Origin: Ruminococcus flavefaciens AE3010
GTDB lineage: Bacteria; Bacillota; Clostridia; Oscillospirales; Ruminococcaceae
Assembly (NCBI RefSeq): GCF_000526795.1
Contig: NZ_JAGT01000001.1
Location: 767,001 to 831,000, forward strand
Direction: 5' to 3'
DNA: 64,000 nt
The position numbers and the translations under genes are program-made. The notes beneath the pieces are model-generated. The model saw only the letters and a list, made by a program, of their open reading frames with translations. It was not told the DNA's origin and did no database searches. Below are positions 8,880-17,279 of the stretch, piece by piece (positions within the stretch are counted from its first letter, which is position 1; every line of letters begins with the position of its first letter).

Positions 8880-9770
8880 TTAATTCTTTCTTTTCAGAAG
8901 CATTTCCGTAAGCTCTGTGAGAAATGCATCGTTTCCGAATTTTTCAAGGCAGCCGAGAGCCTCTTCGGTTATACTATTTGCGATCTCCTGAGCCTTTTCA
9001 ACACCGTACAATGTAACAAAGGTGGTCTTGTTCTCCTCCTCGTCACTGCCTACGGGCTTGCCAAGCTCCTCAGTGGTGCTTGTTACATCAAGGATATCAT
9101 CGATTATCTGGAAAGCCAGTCCAAGCTTGAAGCCGTAATCGGCAGCAGCCTGTATCTTCTCCTCGTCAGCTCCTGCACATATGCAGCCCATCATGCATGA
9201 TACAGCTATGAGCTGACCTGTCTTGTGGTGGTACATATTGCGGAGGTTAGCTTCGTCAACGTCAGTGCGCTCCTCATTTTCCATGTCGATGACCTGTCCG
9301 CCGCCCATGCCTTCTCTGCCTGAGCCCTTTGCAAGACATGATACCAGTCTTATCTTCTGCTCGGGTGAGAGCTGCTTATCGTCGGCAATGACCTCAAAGG
9401 GCAGCATACACAGCGCGTCACCTGCAAGTATAGCCATTGCCTCGCCGAAAGCCTTGTGACATGAGGGTTTTCCGCGTCGGAAATCGTCATTGTCCATTGC
9501 AGGGAGATCGTCGTGGATAAGTGAGAATGTGTGTATCATCTCAATAGCCGCAGCAGGTGCTGCTGCGATCTTATAATCAGCTCCGAGAGCATTGCAGAAA
9601 GAATATACCAGAACGGGACGGATACGTTTGCCGCCTGCTTCAAGAGAATAATTCATGGCATCTATAAGATTCTTCTGAGCCGCCATGCTCTCCGAAAAAG
9701 CATTGTACCTTTTGAGATTATCCTCGGTAAATCTGATGTATTCCTGCATTGTTTCCTTGAAATTACTCAT
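8880..9770 (-). CDS. ispA: Polyprenyl (farnesyl/geranyl) diphosphate synthase
   Basis: 296 aa. A trans-isoprenyl diphosphate synthase that chains IPP units, cytosolic. The first Asp-rich motif (HDDLPAMDND, near 92-101) and the second (IIDDILDV, near 224-231) are both present with the usual spacing. Size and position between xseB and dxs match IspA/YqiD farnesyl diphosphate synthases. It overlaps the end of xseB by 4 bases (ATGA type). Exact product chain length cannot be read with confidence. Confidence 0.95.
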   Translation of the reverse strand: MSNFKETMQEYIRFTEDNLKRYNAFSESMAAQKNLIDAMNYSLEAGGKRIRPVLVYSFCNALGADYKIAAAPAAAIEMIHTFSLIHDDLPAMDNDDFRRGKPSCHKAFGEAMAILAGDALCMLPFEVIADDKQLSPEQKIRLVSCLAKGSGREGMGGGQVIDMENEERTDVDEANLRNMYHHKTGQLIAVSCMMGCICAGADEEKIQAAADYGFKLGLAFQIIDDILDVTSTTEELGKPVGSDEEENKTTFVTLYGVEKAQEIANSITEEALGCLEKFGNDAFLTELTEMLLKRKN

Positions 9771-9964
9771 TTTTCTGTTCCTCCGCCGTCCTCGGTAATT
9801 TTTATCTGAGCTTCGTCAAGCTGCTTTCTGCAAGCCGCCGACAGCTTTACTCCCTCGCCGTAGAGCTCCACAGCCTTTTCGAGGGGGATATCGCCCTTTT
9901 CAAGCTCGGAAACTATCTTCCCGAGACGTGTCATATTATCTTCAAATGTAAGCTTTTTTTCCAT
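9767..9964 (-). CDS. xseB: Exodeoxyribonuclease VII small subunit
   Basis: 65 aa, typical of XseB, the small helical subunit that joins XseA to form exonuclease VII, a single-strand DNA nuclease. The sequence TFEDNMTRLGKIVSELEKGDIPLEKAVELYGEGVKL carries the family's two-helix pattern. It lies 4 bases after xseA and overlaps ispA by 4 bases, the standard Firmicute order. Confidence 0.95.
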   Translation of the reverse strand: MEKKLTFEDNMTRLGKIVSELEKGDIPLEKAVELYGEGVKLSAACRKQLDEAQIKITEDGGGTEK

Positions 9965-9968
9965 TATA

Positions 9969-11162
9969 TCACCATTTATCGATTATCTCGGCTTCCGCGC
10001 CGCCGATTCCGAAGCCGATCTTTATCCTGTCGCCCTTTTCAAGAGGTTCCGAGCTGCTCAGCAGCTTCTCACCCTTGTACACCAGCGAATAGCCGCGGGA
10101 AAGGACCTTCAGCGGACTGAGACTGTCAAGTCTTGCCGCCTTTTCTTCAAGCTGTCTCTCCAGCCTGTCCATATAACGCAGAAAGGCTGTATCACGGCGC
10201 TTGTCAAGTGAGCTGAGCCTCTCGGCAGTCAGCTTCAGACGGTTCTCGGGAGACTGTGCAGCCAGACGCGCGTTCAGCACTATAAATCTGTCCGTATATT
10301 TATCCAGAACTGCCAGTGCAGAGCGCTCAGCTCTTCGCTGTAACAGGGATATCCTTTCGTAAAGCAGCGCTATATCGGGAGCTGCAAGCTCCGCTGCTGC
10401 CGATGGAGTAGGTGCACGCAGATCTGCGGCAAGATCGGCTATGGTAAAGTCGGTCTCGTGTCCAACAGCCGATATCACAGGCACCTTGCAGTTATATATG
10501 GCATATGCCACCTTTTCGGTGTTGAATGCGCTGAGGTCCTCGCTTGAACCGCCGCCGCGCCCGACTATGATAACGTCGCAGCCTGCCGCCTCCGCTTTGA
10601 GTATACCTGCGCATATGGACTCGGGAGCTCCCTCGCCCTGTACCTGCGCATTGACCGCATATATCTCGCACAGCGGATAACGCCTTGAAAGTACATTTAT
10701 TATATCCCGTACAGCCGCGCCGCTGAGGGACGTTACCGCACCTATTTTCTTGGGCATTGAGGGGATGGGACGCTTGTGCTCCTCGGCGAATATGCCCTCC
10801 TTTTGCAGCTTCTTTTTCAGCTGCTCCAGTGCTACATTTGCCTTGCCTGCGCCCTCGGGTATGATATCGTTGACGTAGAGCTGATATGCGCCGTCACGCT
10901 CGAATACGCCTATACTTCCCGATACTATCACGGACATACCGTCCTCGGGCTCAAATTTAAGGCGGTCGGCAGCACTTGCAAACATTACAGCCTTGACCGC
11001 GCTTTCGCTGTCTTTCAGCGTGAAGTAGACGTGTCCGCTGCGGAAATGCTTCACGTAATTCGATATCTCGCCCCGAACCATTATGCCCTGCAGGTTCCTG
11101 TCGTTTTTCAGTATGGAGCCTATATATTTATTTATCTGTGAAACTGTAATTACAGGCATCAT
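9969..11162 (-). CDS. xseA: Exodeoxyribonuclease VII large subunit
   Basis: 397 aa. An N-terminal OB-fold domain (about 1-100, with VRGEISNYVKHFRSGHVYFTL) is followed by the catalytic domain with VGRGGGSSEDL near residue 200 and VGHETDFTIADLAADLRAPTPSAAAE near 230, then a C-terminal coiled-coil region. Two ATG codons are possible (11162 and 11159); the second has the better distance from GGAGAT. The gene overlaps the end of the TsaD-like gene by a few bases. Confidence 0.96.
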   Translation of the reverse strand: MMPVITVSQINKYIGSILKNDRNLQGIMVRGEISNYVKHFRSGHVYFTLKDSESAVKAVMFASAADRLKFEPEDGMSVIVSGSIGVFERDGAYQLYVNDIIPEGAGKANVALEQLKKKLQKEGIFAEEHKRPIPSMPKKIGAVTSLSGAAVRDIINVLSRRYPLCEIYAVNAQVQGEGAPESICAGILKAEAAGCDVIIVGRGGGSSEDLSAFNTEKVAYAIYNCKVPVISAVGHETDFTIADLAADLRAPTPSAAAELAAPDIALLYERISLLQRRAERSALAVLDKYTDRFIVLNARLAAQSPENRLKLTAERLSSLDKRRDTAFLRYMDRLERQLEEKAARLDSLSPLKVLSRGYSLVYKGEKLLSSSEPLEKGDRIKIGFGIGGAEAEIIDKW

Positions 11163-12106
11163 TTATCTCCTGTGCTTTTCAAATAGCCGTATATAGCCAC
11201 TCCCGCCGCATTGTCGCAGGAGAACCGGGGCTGTGCGAAGCTTGCCGACGGGTATCGGGAAATTATCCTGTCGCGGATAATAACGTCCGACATGACTCCG
11301 CCTGCAAATACCAGCGGAAGCTCGCCGTATCTGCCGATAGCATGGTCGGTCATGGCGAGTATGGTCTCGGCAATAAAATCAAGGCAATACTTGGCGATAT
11401 TCTCGGGACTTTCGCCGCTGTCAAGCATATTGCCGCACTTGTTCTCCAAGCCCGAAAGGCAGCAGTTGCCGTCTTTCAGCACAGGCTTTGCCTTGAAGTG
11501 TTTATTGGCGTTCACTGCAAGCTTTTCAAGCTCTGCGCCGCATGGGAAATGAAGTCCCAGCATAACGCCAGTTCGGTCAACAGCCTGTCCCGCTTTAAGG
11601 TCAAGTGAAGTACCTATCTCGGTTATTTTGAGAACACACTCATTATCGGGCTCGCACAGCAGGCAGTCGGTAGTTCCGCCGCTGACGTGAAAGGCAATGA
11701 AGCGCTCATTCACTAAGTCCAGCCTGTCCGCGGAATAAAGCGCCGCAAGGATATGACCGATCTGATGAGAGGTGGTATAAAGCTTTGCTCCCGAAACCGC
11801 CGCATATGAACGGGCAAAGCCCTCTCCGCAGAGAAAGCATGGCATATATGAGCCCTCTATGTTGCGCGGTCTTGCGGAAGCTGTAACCGTTTTCGGCATA
11901 CCGAGACTGTTCTCGCTGAAAAGCTGCTCTATCATATCGGGAAGCTGCTTTGTGTGGTGGAAAACCGCGTCGCTCTGGCGCAGTCCAAGCTCACCCTCCT
12001 TTACGGGAAGAAGCTTCTTAGTCTGGTATATCTTATTCTCCTCGCTGACGTATACCGCAGCCGAGGTGGTATAGTTGCTTGTATCAACTCCCAGATACTC
12101 AGGCAT
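11159..12106 (-). CDS. Kae1/TsaD-like ASKHA-fold protein (peptidase M22 family paralogue)
   Basis: 315 aa. The N-terminus YLGVDTSNYTTSAAVY and the metal-binding HxxxH (SHQIGHILAALYS, near 117-121) place it in the TsaD/Kae1 family, whose main member makes the t6A modification of tRNA. It is shorter and more divergent than canonical TsaD, and clostridial genomes often carry such a second copy beside xseA and nusB; the true TsaD is presumably elsewhere. The function of this branch is not established. It overlaps nusB by 8 bases and xseA by 4, so it is translationally linked to both. Confidence 0.8.
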   Translation of the reverse strand: MPEYLGVDTSNYTTSAAVYVSEENKIYQTKKLLPVKEGELGLRQSDAVFHHTKQLPDMIEQLFSENSLGMPKTVTASARPRNIEGSYMPCFLCGEGFARSYAAVSGAKLYTTSHQIGHILAALYSADRLDLVNERFIAFHVSGGTTDCLLCEPDNECVLKITEIGTSLDLKAGQAVDRTGVMLGLHFPCGAELEKLAVNANKHFKAKPVLKDGNCCLSGLENKCGNMLDSGESPENIAKYCLDFIAETILAMTDHAIGRYGELPLVFAGGVMSDVIIRDRIISRYPSASFAQPRFSCDNAAGVAIYGYLKSTGDK

Positions 12107-12515
12107 TTTCGCTCTCCGACTTCTGTGTATCGCGGGAGAATGCTCCGAGAACGCCGTTGATAAAGGCTGTATCCTCCTGATATGTATACATCATGGAAAG
12201 CTTTATAGCCTCGCTGATAGCCGCATTCATGGGAGTATTGTCATCGTAGAGGGACTCAAACATAGCAATGCGGAGTATGGCAAGATTCAGCTTTGATATC
12301 CTTGCAATGCTTCTTGACTTGCTGTACTTTGAGATTATGTTGTCAAGCTCCTCAGCGTGCTCGAGAGTACCCTCGACTATTTTCTTGACCTCGTCGTTTA
12401 CGGTGATCTCGTCGATCTCCTCAGCTATCTCGTATAGCTCATTTATATCGTCATCACGCAGAAGCTGCTCGAAAACCAGCTTGAATGCGCTGTCTCTTAT
12501 TTCACGTCTTGTCAT
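12099..12515 (-). CDS. nusB: Transcription antitermination factor NusB
   Basis: 138 aa, all-helical NusB family. It binds boxA RNA with NusE (S10) to support rRNA antitermination. The N-terminal MTRREIRDSAFKLVFEQLL and the C-terminal TAFINGVLGAFSRD segments are characteristic. AAGGAG stands 7 bases before ATG 12515. It overlaps the GNAT gene by 14 bases and the TsaD-like gene by 8. Confidence 0.96.
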   Translation of the reverse strand: MTRREIRDSAFKLVFEQLLRDDDINELYEIAEEIDEITVNDEVKKIVEGTLEHAEELDNIISKYSKSRSIARISKLNLAILRIAMFESLYDDNTPMNAAISEAIKLSMMYTYQEDTAFINGVLGAFSRDTQKSESENA

Positions 12516-12969
12516 TTGTACACTCCTTATTTTTTCCTATGGTACGATACATGAAAACCATTGCATCTTTACTTTCAAATCCGTTTTTTATGTAAAATCT
12601 CTCACTTGGGTAGCCCCGTGTTGTCAGGAGCACCATAGCAGCAACGCCCTCAGCTGTAAGCTCTTTGCGGGCATAGTCCAGAACAGCCGTACCGATACCG
12701 CTCCGCTGCATATTCGGAGACACGCAGAACTCATCTATCATATACTCGACGCCGTAGAGATATGTAAGCCTTCTGCCGCAGAGGACAGCCTGTATAACAC
12801 CGTTAGCCTCAGCCACATAGCCTATGGACTGCGGTGAGGACATAAGCTCGTTTATCCTCGTTTCGGCAAGCTCATATGACCATTCCTCGTTCCACGGCTC
12901 GGCGGCAAAGGCTCCACGGAACACCTCCGCAGATTTTTTCAGATCAGACGGTCTGTATCGCCTTATCAT
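12502..12969 (-). CDS. GNAT family N-acetyltransferase
   Basis: 155 aa. A single GNAT domain with the acetyl-CoA binding loop around MQRSGIGTAVLDYARKEL (about 95-112) and the C-terminal SERFYIKNGFE strand-helix. The substrate is unknown; small soluble members acetylate amino groups of metabolites, drugs or protein N-termini. It is inserted between the asp23-like gene and nusB, overlapping both by a few bases, which is not the Bacillus order. Confidence 0.88.
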   Translation of the reverse strand: MIRRYRPSDLKKSAEVFRGAFAAEPWNEEWSYELAETRINELMSSPQSIGYVAEANGVIQAVLCGRRLTYLYGVEYMIDEFCVSPNMQRSGIGTAVLDYARKELTAEGVAAMVLLTTRGYPSERFYIKNGFESKDAMVFMYRTIGKNKECTNDKT

Positions 12970-13307
12970 TCAAATACAACTCCGCTGACGGTAACGTTTA
13001 CTCTTGCAACAGGTACGCCAGTCATGTTCTGGACGTTCTCCTTTACCACGGTCTGAACTTCCTGAGCAACGTTCACGGCTTTTTCTCCGCTCTTTATGAC
13101 TATCTTCATATCTATGGCAGCCACATCGCCCATCATACTTACCTTGATAGGTCCGTTTCTTCTGAGCTTGCTCATTTTTCCAACCTCGCCGCCAAGACTT
13201 GCGACTCCCTTGACATCAAGAGCTGCAAGCCTTGCAATGGCGATAATTACGTCATCTGATATTTTAAGTCTGCTTGAAACTTCCGGCTTCATATCTTCAA
13301 CTTCCAT
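12966..13307 (-). CDS. Asp23/Gls24 family envelope stress protein (YqhY-like)
   Basis: 113 aa. The Asp23 (DUF322) domain covers nearly all of it, with the conserved LKISDDVIIAIARLAALDVKGV segment near residues 14-35. The Bacillus orthologue YqhY is encoded between accC and nusB and has been linked to control of acetyl-CoA carboxylase; here accBC are absent. GGAGG stands 6 bases before ATG 13307, and the operon promoter lies at 13378-13406. It is the first gene of the 13-kb operon. Confidence 0.9.
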   Translation of the reverse strand: MEVEDMKPEVSSRLKISDDVIIAIARLAALDVKGVASLGGEVGKMSKLRRNGPIKVSMMGDVAAIDMKIVIKSGEKAVNVAQEVQTVVKENVQNMTGVPVARVNVTVSGVVFE

Positions 13308-13377
13308 AGTGGACCTCCGTAGGCTCTTATTTAGGTGTATTTTTTAATCAATATCTTGCTTACACCCTATCCATTGT

Positions 13378-13406
13378 ATTATAACATAATATTTCAGAAA
13401 TAGCAA
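13378..13406 (-). promoter_or_regulatory. Promoter of the asp23-to-dtd operon
   Basis: On the minus strand, TTGCTA (13401-13406), a 17-bp spacer, then TATAAT (13378-13383): a strong housekeeping sigma promoter about 65 bases before the asp23-like start. It lies within a direct repeat whose second copy, 96 bases upstream, carries a weaker promoter. Confidence 0.8.
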
Positions 13407-13518
13407 CATTCGCAGAGAAAAAAAACTGTCGTTTTCTTATTTATGTCGCGAAATAGGCGGCGCAGGCTCTGCGCTTATAACATAATATTTCAGAAACAGC
13501 AATATTCGCGGTGAAAAA
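13379..13518. repeat. Duplicated promoter segment (two copies of about 44 bp)
   Basis: Copy A (13379-13422) and copy B (13475-13518) match at about 40 of 44 positions. Each contains the -35/-10 region; copy B reads TTGCTG-N17-TATAAG on the minus strand, so it is the weaker one. Between them is a GC-rich 6-bp hairpin with a 3-nt loop (13460-13474). The layout suggests a local tandem duplication of the operon promoter. Confidence 0.75.
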
Positions 13519-13550
13519 TATTCATAAATATTCACACAGGATAAATCAGC

Positions 13551-14102
13551 CTACTTTACCTCGAAGATCCTGATATTCTCTGCGGGGACTTCCGTTTCCC
13601 CGAGGATTATCTCCTTTATGGAAGCTGCCTGAGCCTTGTCGAGCCCCTCTGTCTTGACTACAACCTTTGCGTTCTCGCCGTCAAGGTACGCCACACAGTC
13701 CTGAAAGCCCTGAGCTTTTACCAGAGACTCGATAGTCCCCTCGCTCTCGATAAGCTTTGACACCTGTACTGCGTCAAGGGCATTCACTACCATTTCGTCC
13801 TCGGTAACATCTCCGCCGCCTATCATGGTCTGGAGCGTCTGTACAGCTTCGTCCCTGTCCTTCATCTTATCGAGACGAGCCTGTGCAAAATAGTCCTCGG
13901 CAGCAGGTTCGGCTGAAGCATTTACAAACTCGGTCTCGCCGTATTTTACAGTGTCATTGTCTTTCCTGAACGACATGGAGCTGCTGTCGGGAGCAAGCTT
14001 CGGTGATGTAGCATAGTTTATGTACACCGCAACTGCAAGCATAAGGGTCAGGCAGGTCATGATTATCTGTTTCTTTCCGATTATTATTGATGGCTTTTTC
14101 AT
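13551..14102 (-). CDS. spoIIIAH: Stage III sporulation protein AH
   Basis: 183 aa. A single N-terminal transmembrane segment (about 11-29) is followed by an extracytoplasmic domain with the YscJ/FliF-like ring-building fold near the C-terminus. In sporulating Firmicutes it binds forespore SpoIIQ across the intermembrane space as part of the feeding-tube channel needed for late sigma-G activity. It is the last gene of the spoIIIA operon, 12 bases after spoIIIAG. Confidence 0.92.
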   Translation of the reverse strand: MKKPSIIIGKKQIIMTCLTLMLAVAVYINYATSPKLAPDSSSMSFRKDNDTVKYGETEFVNASAEPAAEDYFAQARLDKMKDRDEAVQTLQTMIGGGDVTEDEMVVNALDAVQVSKLIESEGTIESLVKAQGFQDCVAYLDGENAKVVVKTEGLDKAQAASIKEIILGETEVPAENIRIFEVK

Positions 14103-14114
14103 AATTATACTCCT

Positions 14115-14636
14115 TTATCTGATCTTAGCAACATATATCTTTGCTGTAGGTATCCCAAGAGCAGCCGAAGCCGCTTTGTATATCTGTTCTCGTACAGCAG
14201 CATCGCCTCCTCCGCCGCAGACTATTACCGCTCCCGTTATCTCGGGAGCTTCAATTGTTTCCACAAGTGCGTTTTTTTCGCTTCCGCCGCCCACTATCAC
14301 ATATTTCTCTTCCTCCTCCGTTTTATTGTCCGAACGGCTGTGCCGTCCCTCTGTAGCATATACGTAGCGCTGCTCGCTGCCTACAGTTAGATAGACCTTC
14401 ACCTCTCCTGCCCCCTCTATTTCGCGGAGCAGATCGGCAAGCCTTTTCTCTGTGTCCTTACAGTAGTCGCTGCTGTCATATACGCTCTGCTGCTCAGTAC
14501 ATACAGCAGCAGGCTTTTTGTCGGGCAAAAGCGAAGATATCATTATCAGCAGCAGACCTGCTATTCCGCATACGGTCATAAGTACAGCCCATTTCCTGTT
14601 CTTTAGCAGCTCCTTTGCTTCTTTAATAACTTCCAT
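14115..14636 (-). CDS. spoIIIAG: Stage III sporulation protein AG
   Basis: 173 aa. One transmembrane helix (about 16-35) is followed by an extracytoplasmic domain ending in a ring-building motif (AVVRG-type region around EITGAVIVCGGGGDA). In Bacillus SpoIIIAG forms a large oligomeric ring in the mother-cell membrane. It overlaps spoIIIAF by 14 bases. The family assignment rests on these features and on its operon position. Confidence 0.92.
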   Translation of the reverse strand: MEVIKEAKELLKNRKWAVLMTVCGIAGLLLIMISSLLPDKKPAAVCTEQQSVYDSSDYCKDTEKRLADLLREIEGAGEVKVYLTVGSEQRYVYATEGRHSRSDNKTEEEEKYVIVGGGSEKNALVETIEAPEITGAVIVCGGGGDAAVREQIYKAASAALGIPTAKIYVAKIR

Positions 14637-15084
14637 TTATGACCTCCGTTTCTTGTCCGATACTGCCGCGGATTATCTTAGCTGATGCCTCGAAGGCCGA
14701 CGTGCTGATAATGACTCTATTAATACTTATGCTTCCGTCCTGTGAAATATTAACCTCGGTATCTATTTTTTCTGCATTTATCCCTGCCGCTTTGAGCTGA
14801 TCACGAAGAACCGCAGAAATATTTTCAGATACCTGTGTACAGAGCTCGTTTTCATATATCTCTGTGGAATAGCTGTAGTCTGTACTGTCAAAAGCACTGA
14901 GATCCGGCAGCTCAATATCAAAAGCTCCGCTGACTATGGGAGCTGTTACCGCCACAGCAAATATCAGCTTCAGAACAATATCGGCAGCTCCGCGAAGCCG
15001 TGTTCCGTCAGTAATGCTCTGAATTATACATACCCCCACGGATACAAAGCAGACCACCCTGACCGCCGCAACAAAGTTTTCCAT
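14623..15084 (-). CDS. spoIIIAF: Stage III sporulation protein AF
   Basis: 153 aa. Two hydrophobic segments near the N-terminus (about 5-22 and 33-50) precede a small extracytoplasmic domain of the ring-building type (NISQDGSISINRVII). It directly follows spoIIIAE with no gap and overlaps spoIIIAG, as in other spoIIIA operons. Confidence 0.9.
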   Translation of the reverse strand: MENFVAAVRVVCFVSVGVCIIQSITDGTRLRGAADIVLKLIFAVAVTAPIVSGAFDIELPDLSAFDSTDYSYSTEIYENELCTQVSENISAVLRDQLKAAGINAEKIDTEVNISQDGSISINRVIISTSAFEASAKIIRGSIGQETEVINGSY

Positions 15085-16179
15085 TTACCCACCTGCCGTC
15101 TGAATAAGTATTCCCGTACACAGCACGAACATGACGCCATAACAAACAAGGACGCTCTGTGCTATGGCAAGGGAGCTGTCAAATGAGCTGAGAAGCTTTT
15201 TAATATGCTCTGCGTCGAAGAGCTCCGCCGCCGCCGAGCCTATCCACATTACAAAGCGAAAAAGCATAAGCTGTATCACAGGCGGAAGAATTATCAGAAG
15301 CACAGCGATACAGCCTGCAGTTCCTACTGTTCCGCGGATAAGGTCAAAGCTGCTGCGGACTGCGGCATAGGCGTCGGATACAGCTCCGCCGACTACGGGA
15401 ACGCTCCCCGATATCACAAAACGCGCCGCTTTTGTAGCTGCACCGTCAGTTTTGCCTGCAAGGCTGCATTTCAGCGTAACAAAGCCAGTAAACACCGTCA
15501 TTGTTATAGTCATCGCCCATGTTATGAGCTTTTTCAGGAGCTGAACTACTCCGCTCATATCATTCCGTGAGAAAACGCTTCCCGTTACGGAAAGCATAAC
15601 GGCTGCGCTGAGAACAGGCATGAGAAAGCCCGAAACAAGCTGAACTATAAGCTCCGAAGCAGCAAGGACAGCAACGTCATAAGCCGCCGCTGATGTTATA
15701 TGTCCCGATGCGGCAGTTGCTCCCGAAAACACAGGAATAAACACGGATATGAAGCCGCCGCTGACGGTCACAGCCTCAACGGACTGAGAAAAAGCAGCAA
15801 AAAGCTGTGGTGAGACCACTGTCACCGCTGTAAGGACACACACCATACCATAGATGTCTGCGGAGCATTTAAACGCTGCGCTGCCTGCGTTTTTCAGCAG
15901 AGCCGAAAGCAGTGTCACAAGCAGAATAGTCCCCAGAAGTCTGAAAGGAGAGCCCTCGCTTTCCTTTACTTTTGCTGTGATAGCCTTTGAAAAGCTTCCG
16001 AATGAAAGGGCAGTTATCTCGTCAGAACTTGTCCCGATGTCATAGTCCGAAAGTATGTCGTCCAGCTGCTCACTGAACACGCTCGATGACTCCTGTTCAT
16101 CAACAGCATATGCCCTCAAAGGAACACTGAGCATCATCAGCAATATAATTATAATTATTGATAGTCCTGTCCTTTTCAT
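15085..16179 (-). CDS. spoIIIAE: Stage III sporulation protein AE
   Basis: 364 aa, the polytopic membrane subunit of the SpoIIIA channel. A signal-like segment (about 5-25) precedes an extracytoplasmic loop, then at least seven hydrophobic helices. The conserved FVISGSVPVVGGAVSDAYA region is near residue 230. Cells lacking it in Bacillus stall after engulfment. Confidence 0.94.
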   Translation of the reverse strand: MKRTGLSIIIIILLMMLSVPLRAYAVDEQESSSVFSEQLDDILSDYDIGTSSDEITALSFGSFSKAITAKVKESEGSPFRLLGTILLVTLLSALLKNAGSAAFKCSADIYGMVCVLTAVTVVSPQLFAAFSQSVEAVTVSGGFISVFIPVFSGATAASGHITSAAAYDVAVLAASELIVQLVSGFLMPVLSAAVMLSVTGSVFSRNDMSGVVQLLKKLITWAMTITMTVFTGFVTLKCSLAGKTDGAATKAARFVISGSVPVVGGAVSDAYAAVRSSFDLIRGTVGTAGCIAVLLIILPPVIQLMLFRFVMWIGSAAAELFDAEHIKKLLSSFDSSLAIAQSVLVCYGVMFVLCTGILIQTAGG

Positions 16180-16186
16180 AATGCTC

Positions 16187-16576
16187 CTAAATCAGCTTTT
16201 CTATTAGCTGTAAAAATGCTCTGAATACAGGAAGTCCAAGAACAGCAACAGCCCCTCTGCCCCACAGCTCAGCTGCCGAAGCTATAGCTCCCTCACCGCT
16301 GTCGCGGCACAATTCAGCTGTAATATGCGTGATAACACATATTGCCAATGTCTTGAACACTATGGAGATATAGCTTTCAGCAATACCTGCCATTTCAAAA
16401 ATATCCCTTATCTCGGCAATGGCTGATCCCGACACAAGTACAAAAAGAGCCATAACGCCTGCACATACCGCTGCGGTAACTGCTGTGGAATATTCAGCGC
16501 AATATTGTTTTAAAATTATAGATATAAGAGTTCCTGCAAGGCAGAAAGCTCCAACAGAAAAACAGCTGTCTACCAT
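16187..16576 (-). CDS. spoIIIAD: Stage III sporulation protein AD
   Basis: 129 aa, four predicted membrane helices, related to SpoIIIAC. It overlaps spoIIIAC by 7 bases. The segment around CVITHITAELCRDSGEGAIA (about 86-105) is conserved in the family. A structural subunit of the mother-cell channel. Confidence 0.92.
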   Translation of the reverse strand: MVDSCFSVGAFCLAGTLISIILKQYCAEYSTAVTAAVCAGVMALFVLVSGSAIAEIRDIFEMAGIAESYISIVFKTLAICVITHITAELCRDSGEGAIASAAELWGRGAVAVLGLPVFRAFLQLIEKLI

Positions 16577-16767
16577 AGTCCGAACACGCTTTTGACCTTG
16601 TCAAAAAGGTCTCCTATCTCGTCGATTATCACCACAAGAACAACTATAAGACCTGCAAGTGTGGTCATCATAGCCTGTTCCTCTCGCTCCGCACGTTTCA
16701 GGACCAGATTCAGAACGGCGACTATTATCCCTGTACCTGCGATTTTAAATATAAGATCAATTTCCAT
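16570..16767 (-). CDS. spoIIIAC: Stage III sporulation protein AC
   Basis: 65 aa, two membrane helices (about 7-24 and 35-52), the small SpoIIIAC subunit. The start MEIDLIFKIAGTGI and the length are typical. It sits 8 bases after spoIIIAB. Confidence 0.93.
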   Translation of the reverse strand: MEIDLIFKIAGTGIIVAVLNLVLKRAEREEQAMMTTLAGLIVVLVVIIDEIGDLFDKVKSVFGLW

Positions 16768-16775
16768 TTTCTTCC

Positions 16776-17279
16776 TCAGATCACCATTATTCCTGCCATT
16801 ACACCTGCAAGGACTCCAACGCTCCTGTAAAACCGAGCCTTGCCGTGATACTCCATGGCACTGCGCTCATAGCACTCCTGCATAAGCGATCTCTGCGAGG
16901 CTATGCTGCTCAGCTGACCTGCAATGTCACTGGTACCCAGCACCTCACCGAAATCCAGAAGTATCCCCCTTTCTTCCTGTGGGATATAGGTCTCGGCAAG
17001 CAGAAGCTCACGCCACTCACTGTGGAAATCGCTGTCAGCGCTGTATTTCTCCGAAAGCCTGTATATAAAGCGTAAAGCTGTATAATTTTCCCGTTTTAGT
17101 ACCGTAATTATTCTGTAAATGTCCGTACCGCTGCTTCTTATCATGGTCTCACAAAGTCTGAAAACCTTGTCAGCTTCGGTGCAAAGCAGCATTCTTTTTT
17201 TCAGCTTTTCGGAACGGTTCATTCCGTAAAATGCTCCGCAAAGTGTGGCAAGCAAAGCCGCAATTATCCTAATTCCCAT
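16776..17279 (-). CDS. spoIIIAB: Stage III sporulation protein AB
   Basis: 167 aa from ATG 17279, which has AGAGG 7 bases upstream; a GTG at 17300 would add seven residues but has no good ribosome binding site. An N-terminal membrane anchor (about 3-20), a helical cytoplasmic domain and a C-terminal hydrophobic segment are seen, like type II secretion GspF half-domains. It overlaps spoIIIAA by 11 bases. Confidence 0.92.
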   Translation of the reverse strand: MGIRIIAALLATLCGAFYGMNRSEKLKKRMLLCTEADKVFRLCETMIRSSGTDIYRIITVLKRENYTALRFIYRLSEKYSADSDFHSEWRELLLAETYIPQEERGILLDFGEVLGTSDIAGQLSSIASQRSLMQECYERSAMEYHGKARFYRSVGVLAGVMAGIMVI

